7,440 bases of DNA, taken from JAJXWB01 sp047971685 (GTDB lineage Bacteria > Pseudomonadota > Alphaproteobacteria > Rhizobiales > Beijerinckiaceae). The stretch spans positions 1 to 7,440 of the forward strand of contig JBKDZW010000138.1 in NCBI GenBank assembly GCA_047971685.1. Direction: 5' to 3'. The notes beneath the pieces were generated by a model, which saw only the letters and a program-made list of their open reading frames with translations, did no database searches and had not been told where the DNA came from. Position 1 is the stretch's first letter; each line of letters begins with the position of its first letter. The position numbers were made by a program, and so were the translations under genes. This document shows, piece after piece, positions 1 to 6,259 of this stretch.

Positions 1-21
1 CCAACTTTTGCGGGATATACT

Positions 22-1242
22 CTAGCCCTTCGCTTTGTCCATCATCTCCACGAAACGGTGGAACAGATAGTGCGAATCCTGTGGTCCCGGCGAGGCTTCC
101 GGGTGGTGCTGCACCGAGAAGGCGGGGCGGTCCTGGAGCGCGATGCCGCAATTGGAGCCGTCGAACAGCGAGCGATGCGTTTCTTTCGCGTTTGCAGGCA
201 GGGTTTCCGCGTCGACCGCGAAGCCGTGATTCATCGAGACGATCTCGACCTTGCCTGTCGTGTAGTCCATCACGGGATGATTGGCGCCGTGGTGGCCTTG
301 ATGCATTTTCTTCGTTTTCGCGCCGACGGCGAGCGCCATCATCTGATGGCCGAGGCAGATCCCGAAAACGGGCGTCCTGGCCTCGAGCAATTTCCGTATG
401 GTCGGCACGGCGTATTCGCCGGTTGCGGCGGGGTCGCCGGGCCCGTTCGAGAGAAAGACGCCATCGGGCCCGAGGCCCAGAATTTCGTCGGCGCTTGCAG
501 TCGCGGGCACAACCGTCACGGCGCAGCCGGGGTCGGCCAGCAGGCGCAGGATGTTGCGCTTCACGCCGAAATCCATCGCCACGACCTTGCGCGCCGGCGC
601 GCTCTGGCGGCCGTAGCCCTTCCCCAGCTTCCAGGTGGTTTCGTCCCAGTCGTAGCGCTGCGCCGAGGTGACGCCGGGCACGAGATCGAGCCCGGCCATC
701 GCGGGAATGGCGGCGGCGCGCCTTTTCAGGGCTTCCACGTCGAACTTGCCGTCGCTCGCATGGACGATGACGGCGTTGGGCATGCCGTTGTCGCGAATGC
801 GGGCGGTGAGCGCGCGCGTGTCGACGCCGCAGATGCCGACAATGCCGCGCGCCTTCAGCCAGGCGTCCAGATGTTTTTGCGCGCGGAAATTCGAGGGATC
901 GGTGATCGGCGCCTGGAGGACCGCGCCGCGCACGCCGGAGGCGGCCGCCATGTTCACCGTCTCGATGTCCTCGTCGTTGACGCCGACATTGCCGATATGG
1001 GGAAAAGTGAAGGTGACGATCTGGCCGGCGTAGGAGGGGTCGGTGAGGATCTCCTCGTAGCCCGTCATGGCGGTGTTGAAGCAGACCTCGCCGTCGGCTG
1101 CGCCCTGGGCGCCAAGGCCAAAGCCCTCGATGACCGTTCCATCGGCCAGCGCCAGCAGCGCGGTCGGCGTGAGCGGCGTCCAGGGACCGGGGCTTGACGG
1201 GCCGGTGTTTGAAAGCGGCTTTTCGGCTTGATCGGCTGTCAT
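22..1242 (-). CDS. carA: Carbamoyl-phosphate synthase small (glutaminase) subunit
   Basis: This subunit hydrolyses glutamine and passes the ammonia to CarB, which makes carbamoyl phosphate for arginine and pyrimidine synthesis in the cytoplasm. The protein is 406 residues. The N-terminal CarA domain (about 28-180) carries TAMTGYEEILTDPSYAG (58-73). The class I glutamine amidotransferase domain (about 218-400) has the nucleophile Cys296 in GICLGHQ, and His380 and Glu382 in HHPEAS. The 84-residue gap from Cys to His equals that of E. coli CarA. I chose the ATG at 1242 because AAAGGGTG lies about 10 bases upstream. The frame stays open to an ATG at 1296, but that extra stretch covers a repeat and palindrome region and looks non-coding. 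About 27 Pro/Ser-rich residues precede the conserved ALLALADGT start, longer than in E. coli. carB is not in view; only 21 bases lie beyond the stop. Identity is certain, the start slightly less so. Confidence 0.97.
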   Translation of the reverse strand: MTADQAEKPLSNTGPSSPGPWTPLTPTALLALADGTVIEGFGLGAQGAADGEVCFNTAMTGYEEILTDPSYAGQIVTFTFPHIGNVGVNDEDIETVNMAAASGVRGAVLQAPITDPSNFRAQKHLDAWLKARGIVGICGVDTRALTARIRDNGMPNAVIVHASDGKFDVEALKRRAAAIPAMAGLDLVPGVTSAQRYDWDETTWKLGKGYGRQSAPARKVVAMDFGVKRNILRLLADPGCAVTVVPATASADEILGLGPDGVFLSNGPGDPAATGEYAVPTIRKLLEARTPVFGICLGHQMMALAVGAKTKKMHQGHHGANHPVMDYTTGKVEIVSMNHGFAVDAETLPANAKETHRSLFDGSNCGIALQDRPAFSVQHHPEASPGPQDSHYLFHRFVEMMDKAKG

Positions 1243-1260
1243 CTGCGCTCTACACCCTTT

Positions 1261-1303
1261 GCGCCCCAAACCTTCGGGCCAGGCCTGGCGCTCCAAACCT
1301 TCG
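1261..1303. repeat. Paired 16-bp direct repeats around a 12-bp palindrome in the carA leader
   Basis: GCGCCCCAAACCTTCG at 1261-1276 recurs as GCGCTCCAAACCTTCG at 1288-1303, with 15 of 16 bases identical and a 27-bp period. Between them, overlapping the second repeat by two bases, lies the perfect palindrome GCCAGGCCTGGC (1278-1289). The unit sits 19-61 bases upstream of the carA start. It could be an operator, an RNA element in the carA leader, or a chance local duplication. Confidence 0.6.
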
Positions 1304-1339
1304 ACCCCGGCTTGTTCGTCCTGCGCCGAAGGGCCCGGA

Positions 1340-1349
1340 CGCTATAGCG
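1340..1349. repeat. 10-bp perfect palindrome CGCTATAGCG
   Basis: CGCTATAGCG equals its own reverse complement and lies between the divergent carA and yqeY genes. It contains CTATAG, which resembles a -10 element on either strand, but I found no -35 match at 16-18 bp spacing on either side. The nearest, CTGACA on the minus strand, lies 23 bp away. It is a possible protein-binding site, not a demonstrated one. Confidence 0.3.
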
Positions 1350-1394
1350 GCGGGGGGATTGGCGCGCGACTGTCAGGGGTCGAAATCGGCGCGG

Positions 1395-1423
1395 AAGCTA
1401 GGGGAGGGGCGTGAAGCCGTCAA
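1395..1423 (-). promoter_or_regulatory. Candidate sigma-70 promoter for carA
   Basis: Read on the minus strand, TTGACG (1423-1418) matches the -35 consensus at five of six bases. It is followed after exactly 17 bases by TAGCTT (1400-1395), a weak -10 match. Transcription from here would give a carA leader of roughly 145 nt containing the direct repeats at 1261-1303. This is inferred from consensus only. The region is GC-rich and no competing -35/-10 pair with good spacing was found for carA. Confidence 0.35.
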
Positions 1424-1464
1424 CCCCGAAGGCTTCCGCTTCACCACGGAATTTGGGAAAGATC

Positions 1465-1914
1465 ATGCGCGAAAAACTCAATGCCGATCTCAAGGAAGCC
1501 ATGAAGGCCGGCGACAAGGCGCGCGTGGCCGCTATCCGCCTGATAAACGCCGCCCTCAAGGACCGCGACATTCTCGCGCGCGGCGAGGGCAAGACCGTCA
1601 GCGACGACGACATTCTGGCGCTGTTGCAGAAAATGGTGAAAAGCCGCCAGGAATCTCTGGAAATCTACGAAAAGAACAACCGCCCGGAACTCGCCGCGCA
1701 GGAAAAAGGCGAGATCGAGGTCATTTCCTCCTATCTGCCCAGGCAGATGGACGAGGGCGCCGTGGCGGAGGCCGTCAAGGCCGCCATCGCCGAGACGGGC
1801 GCCGCCTCCATGAAGGACATGGGCAAGGTTGTGGCCGCGCTCAAGGCCAAATATACGGGCCAGATGGATTTCGCCAAGGCGAGCGCGGCGGTGAAGGCGG
1901 CGCTGTCGGCGTGA
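1465..1914 (+). CDS. yqeY: GatB/YqeY domain-containing protein
   Basis: The protein is 149 residues, the usual length for stand-alone YqeY proteins, which are related to the tail domain of the GatB subunit of Asp/Glu-tRNA amidotransferase. That tail domain binds tRNA; the role of the free-standing protein is not settled. Recognisable signatures are the N-terminal helix MREKLNADLKEAMKAGDKAR (1-20), EIEVISSYLPRQM (83-95) and SMKDMGKVVAALKAKYTGQM (115-134). I chose the ATG at 1465 because the family begins with this helix and GGGAAAGA lies just upstream. An in-frame ATG at 1411 would add 18 residues that do not resemble the family. The gene diverges from carA, a common arrangement in alphaproteobacteria. 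Its stop sits in GTGA at 1911-1914, which could start the next gene. The usual dnaG-rpoD continuation is absent. Confidence 0.92.
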   Translation: MREKLNADLKEAMKAGDKARVAAIRLINAALKDRDILARGEGKTVSDDDILALLQKMVKSRQESLEIYEKNNRPELAAQEKGEIEVISSYLPRQMDEGAVAEAVKAAIAETGAASMKDMGKVVAALKAKYTGQMDFAKASAAVKAALSA

Positions 1915-1997
1915 ACGCACTTCTCGGGCGCTTTTGGGACGATGTATCCGGGAGCGGCCCACAGGCTTCCGTCTGGCGACGACGACTGGCCATATTC

Positions 1998-2387
1998 ATG
2001 CGTCTGCATCTGCAATTCTCGGCCTTTTTTCTCGTCGGGCTCGCGGCCATGGCCGTCCATTACGGGCTGCTCGTCGGTCTCGTGCAGCTTGGCGGGGCGG
2101 CCCCCGTGCCGGCGACGCTTGCGGGCTACGTCGCCGGCGGCCTTGTGTCCTATATCCTCAGCCGCGCGCATGTGTTCGAGACAAAGCGCAACCACGCAGC
2201 CGCGCTCTGGCGCTTCGTCGTCGTGGCGGCGGTCGGCTTCGTCCTGACGGGCGTCCTCATGCACATTTTCGTCGACCGCTTCGGCGCGCCCTACATTCCA
2301 GCCCAGTTCGCGACCACGGGCATCGTGATGTTCTGGAGTTTCTTCGCCCACAAGTTCGTGACCTTCGGCGAGAAGACCGGGCGATGA
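1998..2387 (+). CDS. GtrA-like small membrane protein
   Basis: The protein is 129 residues with four predicted membrane helices (about 8-30, 38-56, 71-91 and 100-118). It resembles the GtrA family, whose characterised members help move polyprenyl-linked sugars across the inner membrane for glycosylation of cell-surface polymers. The two halves look like a duplication: SYILSRAHVF (51-60) ends the first and SFFAHKFVTF (114-123) ends the second, as is usual in this family. The start is uncertain. The ATG at 1998 gives the family length but lacks a good ribosome binding site. A GTG at 1911 would overlap the yqeY stop by 4 bp and add 29 residues, but that stretch has many A/T third positions (about 11 of 30), unlike the rest of the gene. 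No glycosyltransferase lies beside it, so the substrate is unknown. The stop overlaps the next start as ATGA. Confidence 0.8.
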   Translation: MRLHLQFSAFFLVGLAAMAVHYGLLVGLVQLGGAAPVPATLAGYVAGGLVSYILSRAHVFETKRNHAAALWRFVVVAAVGFVLTGVLMHIFVDRFGAPYIPAQFATTGIVMFWSFFAHKFVTFGEKTGR

Positions 2388-2779
2388 ACGACAAGGTCGT
2401 ATCGCCTGCCGCCGAACTGCTCGGCCGCGAAATACTGTCGCGCGATCCCGCGACCGGCGAAGTGTTCGTGCGCTACGATGCGCGCAAGGAGTTCTTTAAT
2501 CGCAACGGCATCGTGCACGGCGGGTTCATCGCCGCCATGCTGGATTCGGTCACCGGCCTGGCGATCGGCGCTCGCGTGCCCGAGGGCAGTTGGGCGGTCA
2601 CCACGCGGCTCGACACGCGGTTCCGGAAGATCGCCGGCGTCGGTCCGATCTTCGGCCGCGCGCGCGTTGTGGAAGGCGACGCGCGCGATGTGCGGATCGA
2701 GGGCGAACTGACGAGCGAAGGCGGCGACGTGATTGCGACGGCGACTGCGGAGATGCGGATATTGAAGCGGCGTGCGTAA
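2384..2779 (+). CDS. PaaI-like hotdog-fold thioesterase
   Basis: The protein is 131 residues, a single-domain hotdog protein. It very probably hydrolyses an acyl-CoA thioester in the cytoplasm; the substrate cannot be read from the sequence. The diagnostic motif is NGIVHGGFIAAMLDSVTGLA (41-60). His45-Gly46-Gly47 and Asp54 fall where the HGG motif and catalytic Asp of PaaI lie. The C-terminal strands follow the fold (TRLDTRFRKIAGVGPIFGRA, about 69-88, and VIATATAEMRIL near the end). The ATG at 2384 overlaps the stop of the GtrA-like gene by 4 bp (ATGA), which implies translational coupling. The same frame is open far upstream, but that is out-of-frame reading of the two genes before it. A 29-bp gap separates the stop from the convergent hemF stop. 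Confidence 0.9.
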   Translation: MNDKVVSPAAELLGREILSRDPATGEVFVRYDARKEFFNRNGIVHGGFIAAMLDSVTGLAIGARVPEGSWAVTTRLDTRFRKIAGVGPIFGRARVVEGDARDVRIEGELTSEGGDVIATATAEMRILKRRA

Positions 2780-2783
2780 CGTT

Positions 2784-2803
2784 GGCGAGCCTACAGGCTT
2801 GCC
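2784..2803. terminator. Weak stem-loop between convergent genes
   Basis: GGCGAGC (2784-2790) can pair with GCTTGCC (2797-2803), including one G-U pair, around the loop CTACAG. It lies in the 29-bp gap between the thioesterase stop and the hemF stop, where a shared terminator would be expected. Neither strand has a clear T-run after the stem, so function as an intrinsic terminator is doubtful. Confidence 0.3.
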
Positions 2804-2808
2804 TCCAT

Positions 2809-3720
2809 TCACGGCCATTTCACCGTGGGCGGCATCGACGAGAGAATCGAGGCGATGTTGCCGCCGGTCTTCAGTCCGAAGATCGTGCCGCGGTCGTAGA
2901 GCAGATTGAATTCAACGTAGCGGCCGCGCCGCACGCATTGCTCGTCGCGGTCGGCGTCCGTCCAGCCGTGCGCAAAATTTTCGCGCATGATCTTCGGGTA
3001 GATGTCGAGAAAGCTCTCGCCAACGTCCTGCGTGAAAGCAAAGTCCCTGTTCCAGCCGCTGTTTGCGGCGTCGCCGGCGCTGTTGAGATAATCGTAGAAA
3101 ATGCCGCCGGTTCCGCGCGGTTCGTTGCGGTGTTTCAGATAAAAATATTCGTCGCACCATTGCTTGTAGCGGGCATAATCGGCGACGCCTTCGTGGCGTT
3201 CGCAGGCGTTGCGCATGCTGGCGTGAAACGCCTTTGCGTCCGCATCCTCCTGCGTGCGGCGGCGCTCGAGCACCGGCGTCAGATCGGCGCCGCCGCCGAA
3301 CCAGGCTTTCGTCGTCACGACGAAGCGCGTGTTCATGTGCACGGTTGGCGCGTTGGGATTCCAGGGGTGGGCGATCAGCGAAATGCCGCCGGCCCAGAAG
3401 CGCGGGTCTTCGGATGCGCCGGGTATCTGGGCTGCAAATTCCGGCGCGAAGGTTCCAAAGACCGTGGACGTATGGACGCCCGCCTTCTCGAAAACGCGCC
3501 CCTTCAGCATGGCCATACGCCCGCCGCCGCCGGGCGCGCCGGCGTGATCCGTGCGATTCCATGGCGTGATCGTGAAACGGCCGGGCGCCGCCGCTTCCGG
3601 GAAAAAGGGGCCGGGGCAATCGTTCTCGATCGCCTCGAAGGCCGCGAGGATGCGGTTCTGGAGGTCTGCGAACCAATCGGCGGCCTGCGCCTTGCGGGTT
3701 TCGAGGATGTTTTCGTTCAT
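2809..3720 (-). CDS. hemF: Oxygen-dependent coproporphyrinogen III oxidase
   Basis: HemF converts coproporphyrinogen III to protoporphyrinogen IX by two oxidative decarboxylations using O2, late in heme (and, where present, chlorophyll) synthesis. The protein is 303 residues, full length for the family. Signatures in order are GGGGRMAMLKGRVFEKAG (64-81), AGGISLIAHPWNPNAPTVHM (110-129) with the conserved His118 and His128, GGGADLTP (142-149), and YVEFNLLYDRGTIFGLKTGG (268-287). The ATG at 3720 is the natural start, with GGAG about 11 bases upstream. The gene begins 31 bp after the trmL stop, so the two probably share a transcript. It is divergent from petABC, which encodes heme-binding proteins, and convergent with the thioesterase gene. 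The enzyme implies growth with oxygen; an anaerobic HemN could exist elsewhere. Confidence 0.97.
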   Translation of the reverse strand: MNENILETRKAQAADWFADLQNRILAAFEAIENDCPGPFFPEAAAPGRFTITPWNRTDHAGAPGGGGRMAMLKGRVFEKAGVHTSTVFGTFAPEFAAQIPGASEDPRFWAGGISLIAHPWNPNAPTVHMNTRFVVTTKAWFGGGADLTPVLERRRTQEDADAKAFHASMRNACERHEGVADYARYKQWCDEYFYLKHRNEPRGTGGIFYDYLNSAGDAANSGWNRDFAFTQDVGESFLDIYPKIMRENFAHGWTDADRDEQCVRRGRYVEFNLLYDRGTIFGLKTGGNIASILSSMPPTVKWP

Positions 3721-3751
3721 GACGCCACCAACTCCGGGCTTGCGGGTCCAG

Positions 3752-4225
3752 TCAACCGCCGGTCTGTCTCAGCGCTTCGCCCAGAACCATGGCGGCGGCG
3801 ACCGCCACGTTGAGCGAACGCAGGCCGGGCTTGATCGGCACGATGAGCCGCGCGTCGGCCGCCGCGTGGACCTCCTCCGGCGCGCCGGCCGATTCGCGCC
3901 CCACCATCAGCACGTCTTCGGCCCGAAAGGCGAAATCCGTATAGGGCGTCGCCGCCCTTGTCGTCAGCAGCACAAGGCGGCGTCCGCCGGCGCGGCGCCA
4001 GTCCTCGAAGGCGGCGAAGCTGACGTGGCGGTCGATGTTCACCTGGTCGAGATAATCCATGCCGGCGCGGCGGAAATGGCGGTCGGTGACCGGAAACCCG
4101 GCCGGCTCCACAATGGCTGCGCCAACGCTCAAGCAGGCGCAGGTCCGCAGCAGCGTGCCGGCGTTCTGGGGAATGTCCGGCTGGAAAAGCGCCAGAATCA
4201 ATTGCGGCGACGTCTGCATATCCAC
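3752..4225 (-). CDS. trmL: tRNA (cytidine(34)-2'-O)-methyltransferase
   Basis: TrmL is a SPOUT-fold enzyme that uses S-adenosylmethionine to methylate the 2'-OH of wobble nucleotide 34 in certain leucine tRNAs. The protein is 157 residues, the normal length. The three SPOUT motifs are present: FQPDIPQNAGTLLRTCACL (14-32) with the conserved Asn and Arg, LMVGRESAGAPEEVH (105-119), and IPIKPGLRSLNVAVAAAMVL (129-148) followed by GEALRQ. The last motif forms the cofactor-binding knot. The predicted start is the GTG at 4225, since AGGA (4236-4233) lies 7 bases upstream. An ATG two codons later (4219) is the alternative. The gene heads a probable trmL-hemF unit and diverges from petA across 189 bp. 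Confidence 0.94.
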   Translation of the reverse strand: MDMQTSPQLILALFQPDIPQNAGTLLRTCACLSVGAAIVEPAGFPVTDRHFRRAGMDYLDQVNIDRHVSFAAFEDWRRAGGRRLVLLTTRAATPYTDFAFRAEDVLMVGRESAGAPEEVHAAADARLIVPIKPGLRSLNVAVAAAMVLGEALRQTGG

Positions 4226-4374
4226 CCTGTTTTCCTAAGCCTTTCGCATGACAGGCCCTCTATGGACAAGGCGCGGGAACGATGCGACATAGTGGCTTGC
4301 ATCAAACATATGCAGGGGTGAGGCGAGAGGCGGCATTGCCGCGCGCGCTTCCTGCCTGTAGAAGCCGATCCAAC

Positions 4375-4390
4375 GACCGCTTACGCGGTC
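4375..4390 (+). promoter_or_regulatory. Hairpin in the petA leader
   Basis: GACCGC (4375-4380) pairs perfectly with GCGGTC (4385-4390) around the loop TTAC. It ends 11 bases before the petA ribosome binding site. No T-run follows, so it is not an intrinsic terminator. It could protect the 5' end of the message or affect translation, or be incidental in GC-rich DNA. Confidence 0.35.
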
Positions 4391-4401
4391 TCCTGAAGCC
4401 T

Positions 4402-4406
4402 AGGGA
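4402..4406 (+). promoter_or_regulatory. Ribosome binding site fixing the GTG start of petA
   Basis: AGGGA sits 8 bases upstream of the GTG at 4415. The first downstream in-frame ATG encodes residue 14, beyond the twin-arginine pair at residues 11-12, and would remove the export signal. This supports the GTG start. Confidence 0.7.
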
Positions 4407-4414
4407 TATCGCAA

Positions 4415-4933
4415 GTGGCGACGACATCGACTGCCGAACCGACCCGCAGGGACATGCTGTACATCGCAACCGGCGCCGCCAGCGCCGTGGCTGTGGGCGC
4501 CGCCGCCTGGCCGTTCATCGCCCAGATGAATCCGGACGCCTCGACGCTGGCCCTGTCTTCGACCGAACTCGACATTTCGGCCATTCCCGTCGGCCAGATC
4601 GTCACCGTCAAATGGCGCGGCAAGCCGGTTTTCGTGCGCCATCGTTCGGAGAAGGAAATCAAGGAGGCCGAGGACACGCCGCTTTCGGTCCTGCCCGATC
4701 CGCAGACCGATGAGGCGCGCGTGAAAAAGCCGGAATGGCTCGTCGTCATCGGCGTCTGCACGCATCTGGGCTGCATTCCGCTCGGCCACCAGGGCAAATA
4801 TGACGGCTGGTTCTGCCCGTGCCACGGTTCGACCTACGACGTCTCGGGCCGTATTCGTTCCGGCCCGGCGCCGCTGAACCTCGAGGTGCCCGCGTACGCA
4901 TTCCTCACCGACACCAAGATCAAGATCGGCTGA
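4415..4933 (+). CDS. petA: Ubiquinol-cytochrome c reductase, Rieske 2Fe-2S subunit
   Basis: PetA is the mobile iron-sulfur subunit of the cytochrome bc1 complex. It takes one electron from quinol at the Qo site and delivers it to heme c1 on the periplasmic side. The protein is 172 residues. A twin-arginine pair (Arg11-Arg12, in TRRDML) precedes one membrane helix (about 16-35) that serves as an uncleaved anchor, as in other Rieske proteins exported by the Tat system. The cluster boxes are CTHLGC (115-120) and CPCHGS (134-139). Cys115, His117, Cys134 and His137 are the expected ligands, and Cys120 and Cys136 the expected stabilising disulfide. GPAPLNL (150-156), the conserved Pro-rich loop, follows. 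The start is GTG, supported by the ribosome binding site at 4402-4406. It is the first gene of petABC, and petB begins 54 bp after its stop. Confidence 0.98.
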   Translation: MATTSTAEPTRRDMLYIATGAASAVAVGAAAWPFIAQMNPDASTLALSSTELDISAIPVGQIVTVKWRGKPVFVRHRSEKEIKEAEDTPLSVLPDPQTDEARVKKPEWLVVIGVCTHLGCIPLGHQGKYDGWFCPCHGSTYDVSGRIRSGPAPLNLEVPAYAFLTDTKIKIG

Positions 4934-4987
4934 CCGGCGCGCAGCGCTGTCAACGACCCCGCGAAAATTCCGAAAGAAGGCGAAAAG

Positions 4988-6232
4988 ATGAGCGGACCTT
5001 CGACTTACGTCCCGAAGAGCGCGATTGGCCGGTGGTTCGAGAGCCGGCTGCCCCTCATGGGTTTCATTCACGGCTCGTTCGTCGCCTATCCGACGCCCAA
5101 GAACCTGAACTATTGGTGGACCTTCGGCGCCATCCTGTCGTTCATGCTGGTCGCGCAGATACTGACCGGCGTCGTGCTGGCCATGCACTACACGCCCAAT
5201 TCGGCCATGGCCTTCAATTCCGTCGAGCATATCATGCGCGACGTGAACTGGGGCTGGATGCTGCGCTATCTGCACTCCAACGGCGCATCCATGTTCTTCC
5301 TGGCGGTGTACATCCACATCGCCCGCGGCATGTATTACGGCTCCTACAAGGCGCCGCGCGAAATTCTCTGGATTCTCGGCGTCATCATCTTCCTGCTGAT
5401 GATGGCCACCGCTTTCATGGGCTACGTGCTGCCGTGGGGCCAGATGTCCTTCTGGGGCGCGACCGTCATCACCAACCTGTTCTCGGCGATCCCGCTGGTT
5501 GGCGATGCGATCACGATCTGGCTGTGGGGCGGCTATTCGGTCGACAACGCCACGCTCAACCGCTTCTTCTCGCTGCATTACCTGCTGCCGTTCATGATCG
5601 CGGCGGTGGTTGCGCTGCACGTGTGGGCGCTGCATGTGGTCGGCCAGAACAATCCGGCCGGCGTCGACATCAAGGACGTCGAGAAGGATTCCGTGCCGTT
5701 CACGCCGCATGCGACCCTGAAGGACGCCGCAGGCATCGCCGCCTTCGTCGCCTTCTATGCGTGGTTCGTCTTCTTCATTCCCAATTATCTCGGAGACGCC
5801 GACAATTACCTGATGGCCAATCCCTTGCAGACGCCGCCGCACATCGTGCCCGAATGGTACTTTCTGCCGTTCTACGCGATCCTGCGCGCCATTCCCTCCA
5901 AGCTTGGCGGCGTGATCTTCATGTTCGGCGCGATCGTCATGCTGGTGCTGCTGCCCTGGCTCGACACATCGCGCGTGCGCTCGGCTGTCTACCGCCCCGT
6001 GTTCAAGGTGCTGTTCTGGGTGTTCATCGCCTGCGTGATCGGGCTCGGCTACCTCGGCTCGCAACCGCCGGAAGGCGGCGCGGTTCTGGCGGCGCGCATC
6101 CTCACCGCCTATTACTTCATCCACTTCCTCGTAATTCTGCCGCTGCTCGGCCTGTTCGAGACGACGAAAGAGGTTCCGGCCTCGATCAACGACGCCGTAC
6201 TCGCCAAGCATGCCGCGCAGACCAAAGCCTGA
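4988..6232 (+). CDS. petB: Cytochrome b of the bc1 complex
   Basis: Cytochrome b is the membrane core of complex III. It carries hemes bL and bH and forms the Qo and Qi quinone sites that run the proton-moving Q cycle. The protein is 414 residues with eight predicted membrane helices, a full-length bacterial-type protein not fused to cytochrome c1. The heme ligands are His96 and His110 (in LHSNGASMFFLAVYIH) and His197 and His211 (in LHYLLPFMIAAVVALH), each pair 14 apart and one residue below R. capsulatus numbering. The Qo motif PEWY is at 288-291. The ATG at 4988 has AAGG about 9 bases upstream. It lies between petA and petC and is surely cotranscribed with them. No key residue is missing. 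Confidence 0.98.
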   Translation: MSGPSTYVPKSAIGRWFESRLPLMGFIHGSFVAYPTPKNLNYWWTFGAILSFMLVAQILTGVVLAMHYTPNSAMAFNSVEHIMRDVNWGWMLRYLHSNGASMFFLAVYIHIARGMYYGSYKAPREILWILGVIIFLLMMATAFMGYVLPWGQMSFWGATVITNLFSAIPLVGDAITIWLWGGYSVDNATLNRFFSLHYLLPFMIAAVVALHVWALHVVGQNNPAGVDIKDVEKDSVPFTPHATLKDAAGIAAFVAFYAWFVFFIPNYLGDADNYLMANPLQTPPHIVPEWYFLPFYAILRAIPSKLGGVIFMFGAIVMLVLLPWLDTSRVRSAVYRPVFKVLFWVFIACVIGLGYLGSQPPEGGAVLAARILTAYYFIHFLVILPLLGLFETTKEVPASINDAVLAKHAAQTKA

Positions 6233-6259
6233 GCCGCAGAGACAAGACAGGATAGAACC

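Larger units (their letters stand above)
4226..4414. promoter_or_regulatory. Divergent control region between trmL and petA
   Basis: This 189-bp gap must hold promoters for both the trmL-hemF unit and the petABC operon. On the plus strand GCGACA (4284-4289) and CATATG (4307-4312) are 17 bp apart, a weak -35/-10 candidate for petA. The -10-like bases overlap a short inverted repeat, TGCAT (4298-4302) and ATGCA (4310-4314). Small hairpins can form at 4330-4342 (GCGGC-ATT-GCCGC) and 4375-4390. No FNR/FixK-type TTGAT-N4-ATCAA site was found. The assignment rests on gene geometry more than on strong motifs. Confidence 0.45.

Noticed and set aside
58..1197. A 379-codon open frame on the plus strand opposite carA
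   Set aside because: It is antisense to a certain carA with all catalytic residues; its composition is that of a high-GC shadow frame and no domain is seen.
1243..1296. An 18-residue N-terminal extension of CarA from an ATG at 1296
   Set aside because: The extension is encoded by the direct repeats and palindrome, and a ribosome binding site sits properly before the ATG at 1242.
1342..1347. CTATAG as the -10 element of a carA or yqeY promoter
   Set aside because: No -35 match lies at 16-18 bp spacing on either strand; the best, CTGACA on the minus strand, is 23 bp away.
1194..1997. Long open frame leading into the GtrA-like gene, suggesting a 397-residue fusion protein
   Set aside because: It crosses the carA leader and reads yqeY out of frame; only the part from 1998 (or at most 1911) resembles a family.
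2590..3813. A 407-codon open frame on the plus strand opposite hemF and overlapping the thioesterase gene
   Set aside because: It runs out of frame through the thioesterase gene and antisense through hemF; it is a shadow of real genes.
4296..4316. An FNR/FixK-type site upstream of petA
   Set aside because: The sequence has TTG and CAA fragments but not the TTGAT-N4-ATCAA arrangement; only a 5-bp inverted repeat is present.
4819..6255. A 478-codon open frame on the plus strand over petB
   Set aside because: It is a shifted frame of petA and petB; its Arg/His-rich translation has no membrane helices or heme motifs, unlike the true petB frame.
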